This document shows, in pieces, positions 1 to 13,200 of a DNA stretch of 64,000 bases (positions are counted from its first letter, which is position 1; every line of letters begins with the position of its first letter). Under the pieces are notes generated by a model. The model searched no databases, was not told where the DNA came from, and saw only the letters and a program-made list of their open reading frames with translations. Made by a program: the position numbers and the translations under genes. Origin of the DNA: Sipunculus nudus (Eukaryota > Annelida > Sipuncula > Golfingiida > Sipunculidae); the NCBI GenBank assembly GCA_026874595.1, contig CM049307.1, forward strand, positions 32,041,862-32,105,861, written 5' to 3'.

Positions 1-1482
1 GCTCTAAATTCTATATATTCAGGTATCCTGTACCCTGAAAAATTAAACATACATTAATTTAAAAATGGAAAATTAAGCACATTTGTGATATTTAAGAGAA
101 GGATAGAAAAGTCATGAAAAAATCACAGAACCTGATTGTCTGACTGTTAGAGCGTTGAACATCAACTTATTATGTAATCTCAGAATTTGAAATGAATTCA
201 CCATGCAAGTGTTATTTTGGAAAATGAATCTCATACTTCCCAACCCACTGCGGAAGCTTTAAGACCTAGACTTCAGGACTGCCTTTAAACACTTGTGCGT
301 GGCAGTGCACACTGATCTCAGCAATATATCATATATGAATTATTAGTTATACTAAAAGATCATATCATCATTTTTAGAACATTTAAGCACTATGCTAATA
401 ATTATAAAGTTCACAATTTAAATATAAAAAGGGCCTTAAAAATCAGGGAAAATGGTAAATTCATGCAAATGACAACTCTTTTATCTTTTTCTTTATGTGC
501 AAAGGATTTTATTACTGCCCCCCATGTTTGAAAGTTATTGGAATATTAAATTGTATTGTGCAGAATTTATCTGATTGAGTTCAATGACAAATAAAGGGTT
601 TGGCACCAAATGTACCATTACATGATTTATTTTGGAAGTTTGACTTGTTTGAGATAGTGTTTGTCTTTATTAAAAAAATTTAATATTTTTGGACCAAACA
701 TAAGCACTTTTGGGGCCTTTGGTGATGAAATTTCACATTTGTAGGGCACCAGATTGAAGCGTATAACAACCCACCAGATTTTTTCCTTGATGTCATCAAC
801 GGTGATTCTACGGCTGTCACTTCAACGCTGGATGAAGCAGGTGTGATGAACTCCTCAAAACTCATTCATAAAATCATCTGTGTAATATTGGACTATATGT
901 CAGTCTCATTTGACTTTATACTCTGCCTTTTGGTATGTTGATTCTAGTAGTTTCATCAGCTCCCTGGGCAACATACAGGCAAAGCAGCCATAATATGTAT
1001 TAGAAGGTTATTCATTCTGAATTTGCCTGATAATCATGAACAGTACCCATTCATTTTTGGATCGAGAGAGTGCAACCTCGTGGTAGAGACTTTAGGCTAT
1101 AAGTCAATGAATGGTAGAATGGGATAAATACCCTCAACCTTGCTATCAAAATTCTGGTGCCCCAGCTATTACTCCACACAATATTTATTCATATAATCTA
1201 ATATACATATAAGTATGATTTACTTTTCTAATGGAGACTGCAGTTTTCTGATTTTGCACCTTAATTTTAAAAATCAAATGCTTTTTGAGAGTGGTGGAAC
1301 TAAGTGTGTTCAGATCTGCTCTCAGTGACATGAAATCAGATTGTACACAGGCAGGTGCACACAAACAAGGATTTAGATTTAAAATATATTTAATTCTTTG
1401 CATTAAAATGAATTATTAGAACCTATTGTTTCCTTATGAAAAATGTTTGAAACTAACCTTTTTCCATTTACATTTCATACAG
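1..1482. other. Intron of the ABCG2-like gene, no feature seen
   Basis: AT-rich sequence upstream of the first visible exon. Short open frames here have no domain character. No ATPase motif is encoded, so the preceding exon lies before position 1. Confidence 0.5.
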
Positions 1483-1623
1483 AAACTCTTGGACCTGATC
1501 ATTCAGTCATCGCTAATGGGAATGGACATCTTAGCAAACATGTAACAATGGTGGATACACAGACTGGAGTGATCCAGCAGAATGGATCAATTGAGATGAA
1601 GGGCATAATGCCGAATGGTACAT
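1483..1623 (+). CDS. ABCG2: ABCG2-like exon (linker, first exon in window)
   Basis: 141 nt, preceded by a pyrimidine-rich tract and CATACAG and followed by the strong donor GTGAGT. It encodes a polar, low-hydrophobicity linker (starting ETLGPDHSVIANGNGH). The first codon is split: one base comes from an upstream exon outside the window. There is no need for the ATG at 1443, which lies in the intron. Confidence 0.8.
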
Positions 1624-4600
1624 GTGAGTGGTGTTTGTAGTCATTAACCACCCCTCCCCCTTTACTAATGTGGTACATACCCAGTACTGACTGATTAATA
1701 TATCAGTTAACCTAATTGAAATTTCATTCACATCTGCCTAACATTGGTAGTGATCTAATAAGTTGATTTCAAGTACAGTGGAACCCCACCTTGCAACCAC
1801 CCAACAATTATGACTACCCCAAAAGTACACCTCTTTCCTTGGTCCCAATTATATGATCCTGGTAATGTAGAATTTCACAAATGCAACCTTCCCTAAATTA
1901 TGACCACCTCAGACGGTCCCTAGAGTGGTCGTAATTGTGGGGTTCCATTGTATAAATAATGTCATATATGATATAAGAAACAATAATTTCTGACAAATGG
2001 AATTAAATAGCTGGAGTATTAGACATGAGTACATCTGCTTAAATCTGGAGAACTGAAAAATCTGCAGGTTGAAAAAAGTAAGATAAATCTGCTGGATTTA
2101 TTTAATTAAGGTGTCAAACAGAATTTCTAGTTTTGCATTGATAATGAATTTCAAATCAGCCAAAATAGAAATTATTGTTGAATGCTAAAACCTCTGAACC
2201 ACTCAGTATATTTTCACGAAATTCGACTCATGAAATGTTCTACCAAAATACTTTAGAAGTGTTCAAAAATGGGTGACTTTGACCATCAGCTTCAAGGACA
2301 AATCAGCTATAATAGAATTTATTTGTGAATACCATGACTTTTGAAGTAGTGCGTATTTGTATCCGCCAAAATGAAGTTTTGCGGATACTCTGTTTTTGAC
2401 CAGGTTCCGGAGAACTCCTCTGAGACCTAGACTGATTTTTAGCTCAGCTGACTATAAGTCATCTGAGCTATAGTCGTGGTCCATTGTCCGTCGTCCGTCC
2501 GTCTGTCCGTCCGTCCGTCCGTCCGTCCGTCCGTCCGTAGATGTGGCACGTTTTGAAACCGTAAGACCTAGGAATCCAAAATTCAGCATAATGTTAGATG
2601 TCCCCAAGATCTCCTACCAAGCCGAAAACTGGGTCTTTGCGACTTCGTTCCTTTGAGAAATTAAGGAAAAACCTCAATTTTTTATTAAAATCCTATTTTC
2701 ACACTTCAGGACTGCCTAATATCAAAACCACATATCTGTTTTTCCTCATATTTACCATAAAAAATCCTCTATATGGTTCCTATGTACATGCCAGAAATTG
2801 GGTCTGTATTATATAATTTAAAAAAGTTATGGGCCCAAACATAATGCATTTTGTAAATAATCAGGAAAAAAATTTGATCACTTAACACAAAACTTGTTAA
2901 AGCTAAGCACTTTTTTTCCAGTAATATAACTTTTATTAATCAAAATTAAATTGTATACCCAAAATTTGATCAAAATCTTTTAAATTTTTTTAAATATTAG
3001 CAAAAATAAAAAATTGGTACCTTAAACTTTGCCCAACTTTGACCATGGCACGTTTTTTTCCTGTAACTGCTGTGGATTTAATTTTCAAAGCATGTTTTTG
3101 TTAGCATTTCAACTGTTAACATTTAAAATTTGAAACCAGTTGATCAAAAACTGTAGATTTTATTCAAGTTTTCAAGCACCATGTCACATATTGTTTACAT
3201 CAACCTAGTGTTATGCAGTTTGCTAGAGCTCAGCTCCCCAGCTTCAGCTCTAAGTTCCTTAAATTAGGCATACAGTAAGATGTCTCCAAAATCCCCTACC
3301 ATGCCAAGAATTTGGTCACCAGAACTTAATTCCTTCGAGATATTAATGAAAAACTTCATTTTTTCCTTAAAAACCCTTTGTTACACTTCAGGACTGCCTA
3401 GTATCAAAACCACTGATCTGATCATATATAATATACATATTTTTCTATACATTCGCTATGCACATGCCAGAAATGATGTCAGTATTGCGTAATTGTTTTA
3501 AGTTATGTGCCCAAACAAAATTGACTTTGTAAAAAATCAGGAAAAATATTTACTCAGGTTTCATGAAAATTATTGAAGCTAGAGAATTTTTTTTAAGTAT
3601 ATAACTTTGTTTAATTAAGATTCAATTGTATACCCAAAATTAGATCTGTATTTTGTAAATTTTATAAGTTATTAGCATAAACATAAAATCAGTACCTGAA
3701 ATTTTACCCAACTTTGACCATGGCACATTTTTTCCCTGTGAGTACTGTTGATTTAATTTTCTCAGAATGTAAACATAAGTATTTAATGTGTTTAAATCTG
3801 AAATTTGAAACTAAAAGGTTGAAAATTAGGATAGTTATTGAATTTTATCTTGAGGGTCTATTGTAGTCACTTGCTTTGTTCCAGATGCAGGTAGGCCACT
3901 CCAGGTCACTGGAAGTCAGCTATGCCAGGGTTCCTGATTTGTTTCAGTCACTGGGGGAGATCCCCTGCTGTGACAGGTGTACAATTGTTCTCATATCACA
4001 CCCCCTCCCCCCCCCCATGAATATATAAATATACATTTGTATGCATGATGTGGTGTTACATGACAAGATTGAGATTTATGATGATGCAATTTAGAATTAT
4101 GAATCAACGTTTATATTCAGAAATATATGTTATATTGGAAATGTATACAAATTAAACTTAAAATAAAAAAATGAGGATCTAATACAAACATGTGTTCATT
4201 ATTTTAGAGCCTCAGCAGAATTGGAGATCAGGCTTTGTTTGCCCTGAATGTTTATGCAAAAGTGTTGTTAATCCCATCTCTTCCCCCCCCCCCCCCCCCC
4301 CCCCGGCTGTCATTAATCCTTAGCACCTCACCGTCACCTGTGCACTGGGACATTAGTTAATATTGCCAATGTGTACAATTTTTTCAATTTGAAAGATAAT
4401 TGGATTAGAAAAAATTAAGATCTAATATTGAAACATATTCTTGCCCCAGGAGAATGGAACATAAAGTGATCAGCTCTTGTCTGTCCATCACCTCTCAATT
4501 ATCATTAAATATATATACTAATTATGAAATTTTTCCTTTAAGCACTGTTGAAATAACTTTCATATGCTGTATGTGTATGGATTTAAGCCATTAAAGTCTG

Positions 4601-7205
4601 AAATTTGAAAGCAACTTATGTATTCAGATGTGTAATATTGCAGATGAAAAACTTTAAAATATTAAAATATATTATCAGCTTTGTTTGTCTAACAGTCTGT
4701 CTGTCCTTTTTTAAATATTATGTAATTGTGAATGGACTATTTAATCCTGTAAGTATTGTTGAATTAAGTGGAAATCCTATATGTATATACACTATGTTAA
4801 TACAGAGATATTGTAACTCCCATCATTCCAGCCCTCCCCCCCCCCCCAACCACCACCACCAGGTTCTTGCATCTGGGGACTGGAGACATCAGTTATATTT
4901 CAACTGTATACATTTTATAAAATAAAAATACATATATTTAATAATATATATTATGTAAAATAGATCCAATTGAGCAAATGTGTAAACTACTGAACTGTCA
5001 ACAAACTATCCAAAAGCCAGCCAATGATCATGGTAATAATATACATCTTATGTTCACAAACTGCACACATGCTTCAATTTTGACATTAGAGAATGCATGG
5101 TTTGGTCACAAAATATTATTTGCAACAATTTCTCACTCATCAATACAAACCAATCATGTCAACCAGCCATGGCATATATTACCTTTTCATCTTAGACTTG
5201 ATCTCCATTATTATTTTAGATTTTTACCTTCAAGGCCAACTTCAGCTGAGCACAGTGACCCATATTTATAGCACCATGTCTTGAATGTTTACATCAAGTC
5301 ATTGGTTAACAGTGTTCCAGGCTGTTACATAACACCTTCACTCCTTGCCTACTGCTTCTGTGAGTGTCTGGGTCAGGCTGGGTCAGGCAGTAATTACCAG
5401 AGAGCCTTTCTCCTCTCTCTTTCCCTTTCTCTCTTTCTAGCTCTCTTTCTCTCTCTTTCTTTCTCTCTCTCTCACCCCTATGCCTCCCTTCCTCCCTCCA
5501 CCCCATTATGTTGACAGGTACTATAAACCTAATTTATTAGATATATATGTTGATGCAATTAAGAAATGTGAATCAACTGAAATATTCACATATATATGTT
5601 ATACTCTAAATGTATAGTTACATTTTCAAACCTGGAAAAAAATGATGTTACCGTAATGTCTATATCAGTTCGTATCCTTCATTAGTTCGCACACTATAAA
5701 TTTCCTGAATCATATTTTTCTATATTACATATATGAATTCGTACACCAACATACTGTGCCGATATTAGCTATTGCCGGTGACCACCGGCGGTCCGTATGA
5801 ACAGTAATTGTAGCTATGATTAAAACGGCTTTGCATGCGGAGATGAATCAAATGTCTACGCTGTTCACCTGATAACAACACATCTTTATGTCTTAGTGCG
5901 AGGAAGTAACATGATAATTTATCGAAACAATTTTATCAGACTTGCGACTTCATGTATGTGAATAGGAAAAACTGTCGCTTAACTGATACCGATGGGCCAT
6001 CTTTGCTTCAGACTTGTTACAGCATGAATGTGATTTGAACAATAGAACTCGAGGTAAAAAATGTGTCTTAATCGATAATATTTTGTTTACTTAATAATAA
6101 AATAAGAAAGATTTGTAAGTGGGACAAAAATCACATTAGCTGATGATCATATACTAGTTATCCACTTGGGACAAACCTCGCACGGACCGCTGATCACAGG
6201 CATGACCTGGTGCTACAAGACATCAAAGATTAAATGGAGATCGTCAGAGTGCTTTGAACCGCAGCTACAAAGGAAATACCGCTGTCTTCAAGGGTTTTAA
6301 TTTGATAAATCCCGGTTATGTCCGTGAAATAATATATTTTTTTCCCCGTTGTATAAATCTTATTAGAATCTCCCAAATAAAAACTTCCGTGTAATTCGTT
6401 GGTTACTGTGGCCATTTGGTTAAAGGCGCATGAACTGCTTTAGTGTGAACTAAGTGCCCCTGGTTCAAACCTACCCATTTTTTTCCACTTTTATGTTACT
6501 CCCCCGTCCCAGTTTAAAAATATGATAAACATATAATTTTTTTCATTTATTTCTTTCCACTGAAATTACCAAACAGTTAAAATAAACAATTTATTGAAAT
6601 ATATAAATATAAATATAATCTGCTGAGATTACATATTCACGGCTGTAATAAGTTCACTTGCCGCCAGGTGGCACCCCGAATAAATTTCATTAACGCCCTA
6701 AGAAAATCACCATTACCATTTTATTAGGGTGTATTCTGCAATCCATACAAATAATGTTTGTAAATGAATTAAATGTTGCCATGAAGTATTACAAAACAAT
6801 AGCCCATTTTCTTACCACTAAAGATGCATCGCACCGCTGTAGGCCGTGAGAGACCTCTGGCTGATGATGTTTTCCTTTCATGTCCAAACTGTGAAACACT
6901 TCGTTGCTTGTTTGTTTACCAATAATTTATTTGATGTGTAATATTAAGGTGATCAGTGACTCCTGTCAATTTTGTTTGCACCACAGCCGTGATCAAATAA
7001 ATTTGTTAACATACTAATGAGGTACAAATTTAACAGGCTGGGGTAATGAATTACTGAAGTTCTATTGCCGGTAGCTGGATTTTTGACGATCTTTATGATC
7101 TTTTGTGCCGGTCTGTGGGTTACGAATGTTAAGTCTGTTATTGCCGGCAGTACAGGCCGTCCCGGTTACCCCCGACCGGCGCGGCTAAAACCCTGTATAT
7201 TATAC

Positions 7206-7253
<48 letters not shown>

Positions 7254-10200
7254 CCGGTTTATAAAATGCCAGTTACGGGATAAACTGGATATCTTTTTCG
7301 TCACCAGCAGCGCTCACATATATTCCCGAACAAGTGTTAAATAATAATTAACATGGGAGTTGCCGTACATCATCTATTATCGCCCATCGCCGGTTCTCAG
7401 GTGTCAAACGATCTTCTCTCCTGCAATATTCTAATTTTTCATATTTTACATATAATAATTCACACACTGAGAAAAATAATTATTTTTTCCTGTACGAATT
7501 CAAGTAGACATTACGGTATAAAAAAGGGAATTTATGTAAAAATTGTTCATAATTTCCTGGCTCAGAAGAATGGGAATTAAAATTATTTGCTTCGTTTCTC
7601 TAGCTTTCTTGCCTGTTTTAAATATTTAATAATTATGAATAAACTTTTTTTTTCCTGTAAGCTCTGATTAATTAAATTTCATATCCTGTACGTATATGCA
7701 AGGGTATTGTAACTCCCACCATCCCCTTCCCCCACCCCACTAAGTCCTTGCTCCTTCGCACTGTCAACAATAGTGTTATTGCTATAGCATAAAATTTAAT
7801 AATTTGAAGAAAATATATACAGAGATTCTGTGAGTGTCTGGGTCAGGCTGGGTCAGGCAGTAATTACCAGAGAACCTTTCTCCTCTCTCTTTCCCTTTCT
7901 CTCTTTCTAGCTCTCTTTCTCTCTCTCTCTTTCTCTCTCTCTCACCCCTATGCCTCCCTTCCTCCCTCCACCCCATTATGTTGACAGGTACTATAAACCT
8001 AATTTATTAGATATATATGTTGATGCAATTAAGAAATGTGAATCAACTGAAATATTCACATATATTTGTTATACTCTAAATGTATAGTTACATTTTCAAA
8101 CCTGGAAAAAAATGATGTTATAAAAAAGGGAATTTATGTAAAAATTGTTCATAATTTCCTGGCTCAGAAGAATGGGAATTAAAATTATTTGCTTTGTTTC
8201 TCTAGCTTTCTTGCCTGTTTTAAATATTTAATAATTATGAATAAACTTTTTTTTCCTGTAAGCTCTGATTAATTAAATTTCATATTCTGTACGTATATGC
8301 AAGGGTATTGTAACTCCCACCATCCCCTTCCCCCACCCCACTAAGTCCTTGCTCCTTCGCACTGTCAACAATAGTGCTATTGCTATAGCATAAAATTTAA
8401 TAATTTGAAGAAAATATATACAGAGAGACAGAGGCGTTGTTACTCCCATCGTAACCCCCCCCCCCTCCATCAAGTCCTTCCGCCTGTGGAGTGGGGATTT
8501 TATAGCAACTGTATACATATCATAAAATAGAAAAAACAGTTTAATTAAAGTTTAAATTAAAAAAATTGGATCTCATTAGACAAATGTGTAAAATGTTGAA
8601 CTGTCAACAGCCTGTCAAAAAGGTATCCAATGAAAGCGCAAGGTCAGATCTTAAAATATTATTTGCAACAATTTCTTCAATCATATCAACCAACCATAGC
8701 CTAGATTACCTCTTTCTCTCAGACTTTATCTACATTTCATAATATTTTAGATTTTAACCTTCCAGGTGTTTAAGTACTGTTGAATGCTCCCTCCCTCTCT
8801 CTCTATCTCCTTTTCTCTCTACATCCAACCCTCCTTGCTGCCCACACTGTTTCCTTCTCCGAACCCCATCCCAATGTCAGCCTCAGTAAATGAGAACAAG
8901 TTGAATCAGATATATTCATATTTTTATATATTGTATAACTGTTTGTTGCCTATGTACGTGCCAGAAATTATGTCAATATTGTGTAATATGTAGATGTGGT
9001 GGGCATCAATATAATGTACCTTGTCAAGACCTAAGAGATATCATGTCATACAGTCACAATTCATAAATCCACTCTTCAGCATAGTTAATAATAACATTAT
9101 ATATGTCAAATTGAAATCTTGCGGACTTCTATACACTATAGATCCTTCAACAAATAGCCTTATCATCATTCTACCACTGCTTAGTGTACTGTCATTGCAT
9201 TCATATTTGCTCAAATATATTGCTATTTTCAACAGCTCCCAAATAAATAAAAAATAAACCACTATATTTACTCCATATTAATCCATCAGTCAGGTAATTT
9301 CATACATGATTTACTCGCATATTACATTATATTCCTTTATTATAGCCTAATAGGTCCATGATATTCATAAGGTTTGTCGACTAAATATAGTATCACAATG
9401 GTGATACATTTATAGTTCAATCATGATCAGCTGAGCGTCGTGACCCATAGGTCCCTTGTTTCATAACTTGACCCCATAATCAAGTCACATGTAAACTGGT
9501 GCCTAACCATTTTGTGTTGAGCTCTGACCTTTCCTCTCTGCAGTGCATTTCTCTGTGCCTCTGTTTTCACACATCAATCCACTTACCTTGGACTCATTTG
9601 ACCAATGGAGCTGAAAATTTGCATGAGTGTAGCTTTTGGATAGCTTTATAGCATACTGAAAAAACTGGTGGCGCAACCTGCAACCATTTTTGCACAGCAT
9701 CCATCTGTATGTCTGCCTTGGGTTAAAATCAATCATACATATGCTTTGGTTGGATTTATTCACCTGAATTATTGCATATTTATACATCTTGGATAGCTTT
9801 CTTTTTCAAATAATAGGTGGCGCCACCTACAGTCATGGTTAGGTGGTAGACATCCATGCTAATATGCAACACATTTCACTCTATTTCCCCTTGCCACTCA
9901 ATCCATGCCTCACTTCACCTGTCTCACTCTGATTTTGGATGATACATGTAGTCGCTTGTCGACTAACAGTATTCTAGTTTTTCCTTAAATTTGGTGATTG
10001 GAGGCCCATAGGGATGGGAGACATATATCTGTTTTTGCAATGCAAAAACTACCTCATTCCCAAAGTGGTATACTCTAAGCTGGATTCAAATTTATCACTC
10101 AGTTGTGGGCATCAGGGGAGGCTTCAGTTATATCTTGGCAATTGCAATTAAACATCTACTGGTAGTTTTATTTTTGAATGTGTAATAATTTTCCAATATG

Positions 10201-13200
10201 TCTTGTTAAAGTTTTACTCACCAGTACAGAACTTTCTACTAAGAATCAGCCATCATTTATTCTAATATTTATACTGCCACAGCTCCTATTAATCAGTTGT
10301 TTTTATGGTAACTTAATTTATTGCATCTATTTACCTATCTTGTATGTATGATTTATGTGATTTCTGGCATACTCTTATTAATGAACTGTAGGTATTTCCT
10401 GTTATGAGACGTTCTCATAATGTTCATCTCTGTGATGGATTTATGAGGTTGTTATTACAAGCTGTAATTAAACAAGGTTCATGTGTCCATGTTGACAAAC
10501 CCTGAAACCATGTTACCTAAGATGGTTGGTTGCATATGTGCAAAAGTTTAAAGGTCTTTAGTAGCAAAATGCCCTTTGCAAAATGCTGGTTTGTCTAGCT
10601 TGATGTCAGATGTGCCTGATGAATGTTTTGATTATTAGCTCAGCTGACTATAAGTCATCTGAGCTATAGTCGTGGTCCATTGTCCGTCGTCCGTCTGTCT
10701 GTCCGTCCGTCCGTCCGTCCGTAGATGTGGCACGTTTTGAAACCGTAAGACCTAGGAATCCAAAATTTGGCATAATGTTAGATGTCCCCAAGATCTCCTA
10801 CCAAGCCGAAAACTGGGTCTTTGCGACTTCGTTCTTTTGAGAAATTAAGGAAAAACCTCAATTTTTTATTTAAAACCTATTTTCACACTTCAGGACTGCC
10901 TAATATCAAAACCACTCATCTGTTTTTCCTCATATTTACCATAAATATTCCTCTGTATAGTTCCTATGTACATGCCAGAGATTATGTCTGTATTATTTAA
11001 TTTAAAAAAGTAATGGGCCCAAACAAATTGCATTTTGTAAAAAATCAGGAAAAATATATGATCACTTAACACAAAAAATGTTAAAGCTATCCACCTTTTT
11101 TCCAGTAATATAACTTTAATTAATCAAAATTAAATTGTATACCCAAAATTAGATGAAAATCTTTTAAATTTTTTAAAATATTAATAAAAATAAAAAATTG
11201 GTACCTTAAATTTTGCCCAACTTTGACCATGGCACGTTTTTTTCCTGTAAGTACTGTGGATTTAATTTTCACAGCATGTTTTTGTTTGCATTTCAACTGT
11301 TAACATCAAAAATTTGAAACCAGTTGATCAAAAACTGTAGATTTTAATCAAGTTTTCAAGCACCATGTAACATATTGTTTATATCAAGCTAGTGTTATGC
11401 AGTTTGCAAGAGCTCAGCTCCCCAGCTTCAGCTCTAAGTTCATTAAATTCGGCATACAGTAAGATGTCTCCAAAATCCCCTACCATGCCAAGAATTTGGT
11501 CACTAGGACTTAATACCTTCGAGATATTAATGAAAAACTTCATTTTTCCATTAAAACCCATTGTTACACTTCAAGACTGCCTAATATCAAAACCACTGAT
11601 CTGACTTTAATCATAAATAATAAACATATTTTTCATTCTCTATGCACATGCCAGAATGATGTCAGTATTGCGTAATTATTTTAAGTTATGGGCCCAAACA
11701 TAATGCACTTTGTAAAAAATCGAGAAATATTTACTCCCTTAACAAGGGCATTGCTGAAGCTAGAGATTTTTTTGTCAGGGATGTAACATTATTTAATCAA
11801 GATTCAATTGAATACCCAAAATTAGTTCTGAATTTTTCAAATTTTAGAAGTTATTAGTATAAATATAAAATTAGTACCTTAAATTTTTGCCCAACTGTGA
11901 CCATGGCACGTTTTTTTCCCGTGAGCACTGTTGATTTAATTTTCATATCATGCACACATAAGGATTTCAGCTTTTTAGTTTAGAAAGCTGAAAGAAATTG
12001 GCCAAAAATTGTAGCTTTTATTAATGTTTTTATGAGACCCTGTCAGACTTTGGCGCTCTCCAGCCCCTCTTGAGTCACCTGTATGTTGACCTTGTTGACC
12101 TTTCATCAAATTATGCACGCTTGAGGCGAGAATCCAGGCAGCTTATGGCCAGCCACAGTTGATCCAGGTGTCCAACCCAACTCATCTAGTAGTTTTAACC
12201 AACAACATAACAATAAACAATAAATTAATAAATTTTTATTGGTTTTTAATAACAAATTAAAGAAAAATAGGAAAGGAATTTGTTAGTTTAAAATAACAGG
12301 AAATTAACTTGCAGTTACTGATGATATAAGAATCTTGTATCGATGGGTAGAATGTCACATATTCCAAATAACACCATGCAGTCACCTATGGCATTTTTCA
12401 GTTCAGTTTTAATGATAAAGAAGTAAATCATATTATTCATTACTAATCATTAGGGATCATATGAAGGAAATTAATGATAGACAAAGATGCAGTTGATAAT
12501 ATAAATCTAGATTCCTACTGTGTCTAGTGTGTACATTGATGTGAAATTAGTCCAAAATGAATTTTTTACAGTTATTTTTTAATATAAATAAAAACCATAA
12601 AACCAGGTACTTATGATCATTATTTAAATGTGTGAATTTTGTATATTCTGGATTCTCAACATCATTGTTTGGTGAAAACTGAATAAATACCAGACATGGT
12701 GCGAATACTTTGTAATTGTATTTAAATACGAATATGATTATGTACTCCATTATAAAATTTCTTGCATAAAGAATGGGAATTCAGGTAAAAATGAAGGTAT
12801 ATGAATACTCGTGCAAATACTTTCAAAATGTATTCATGAATGCATTCATGAATATTTTCTTTAATATTATTTTAATAATCATATCAGTTATATTTCATTT
12901 TAAAAAAATCATGATTCTCTTATTATTTTTAATAAAAATTATATTTGGGACAATATTTGTAATTTTTTTTAATAAATAGTTAAACTCTTATATTATATGT
13001 TCTGCTTATAAGTTATATGGCCAAGTCAAAATCTGTGTGACAATAGTACTCCATTTGTTAATAAAATAAATTAAATCAATCCTCTTCCCTGTCTCCAAAG
13101 GTACTATCAAAATCATACATAAGCTAAACAACAACAACTCATAATACAGCTTATATTTATTACCACACAAAACCAGCATGTGCCTCATTTCTAAATAATA

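Larger units (their letters stand above)
2437..9461 (+). mobile_element. AGC-family element, long copy 1
   Basis: Left end is TTTTAGCTCAGCTGACT, which folds with AGTCATCTGAGCTA into a 14-bp hairpin with one mismatch, followed by a TCCG microsatellite. Right end is TCAGCTGAGCGTC, a GACCCATAGGTC near-palindrome, then CCTTGTTT. Inside are diverged tandem units of about 680 bp (the block with ACTTCAGGACTGCC recurs near 2703 and 3385), homopolymer-C runs, and no credible gene. It is near-identical to 38460-43039 apart from an extra 2470 bp at 5651-8120. It lies in the 12-kb intron of the ABCG2-like gene. Class is unresolved: hairpin ends suggest a Helitron/Helentron-type non-autonomous element, but CTRR and TC ends are not clear. 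Confidence 0.75.

Noticed and set aside
2598-2816. 72-codon frame starting MSPRSPTKPKTG, also at 10782 and 38625, with a related frame at 3280, 11460 and 39307
   Set aside because: Lies in copies of the AGC-family interior; the copies carry frame-altering differences, no domain is visible, and the same block appears as diverged tandem units. Treated as non-coding repeat.
5281-5514. Frames rich in LSLSLF or ERERER at 5281-5514, 7782-7976 and 41324-41557
   Set aside because: Translation of the CT microsatellite carried by AGC-family copies.
6405-6482. tRNA-like sequence with A-box (TGGTTAAAGGCGC) and B-box-like (GGTTCAAACC) motifs
   Set aside because: T-arm stem pairs poorly and no acceptor stem closes. 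At most a decayed tRNA-derived SINE inside the nested transposon.
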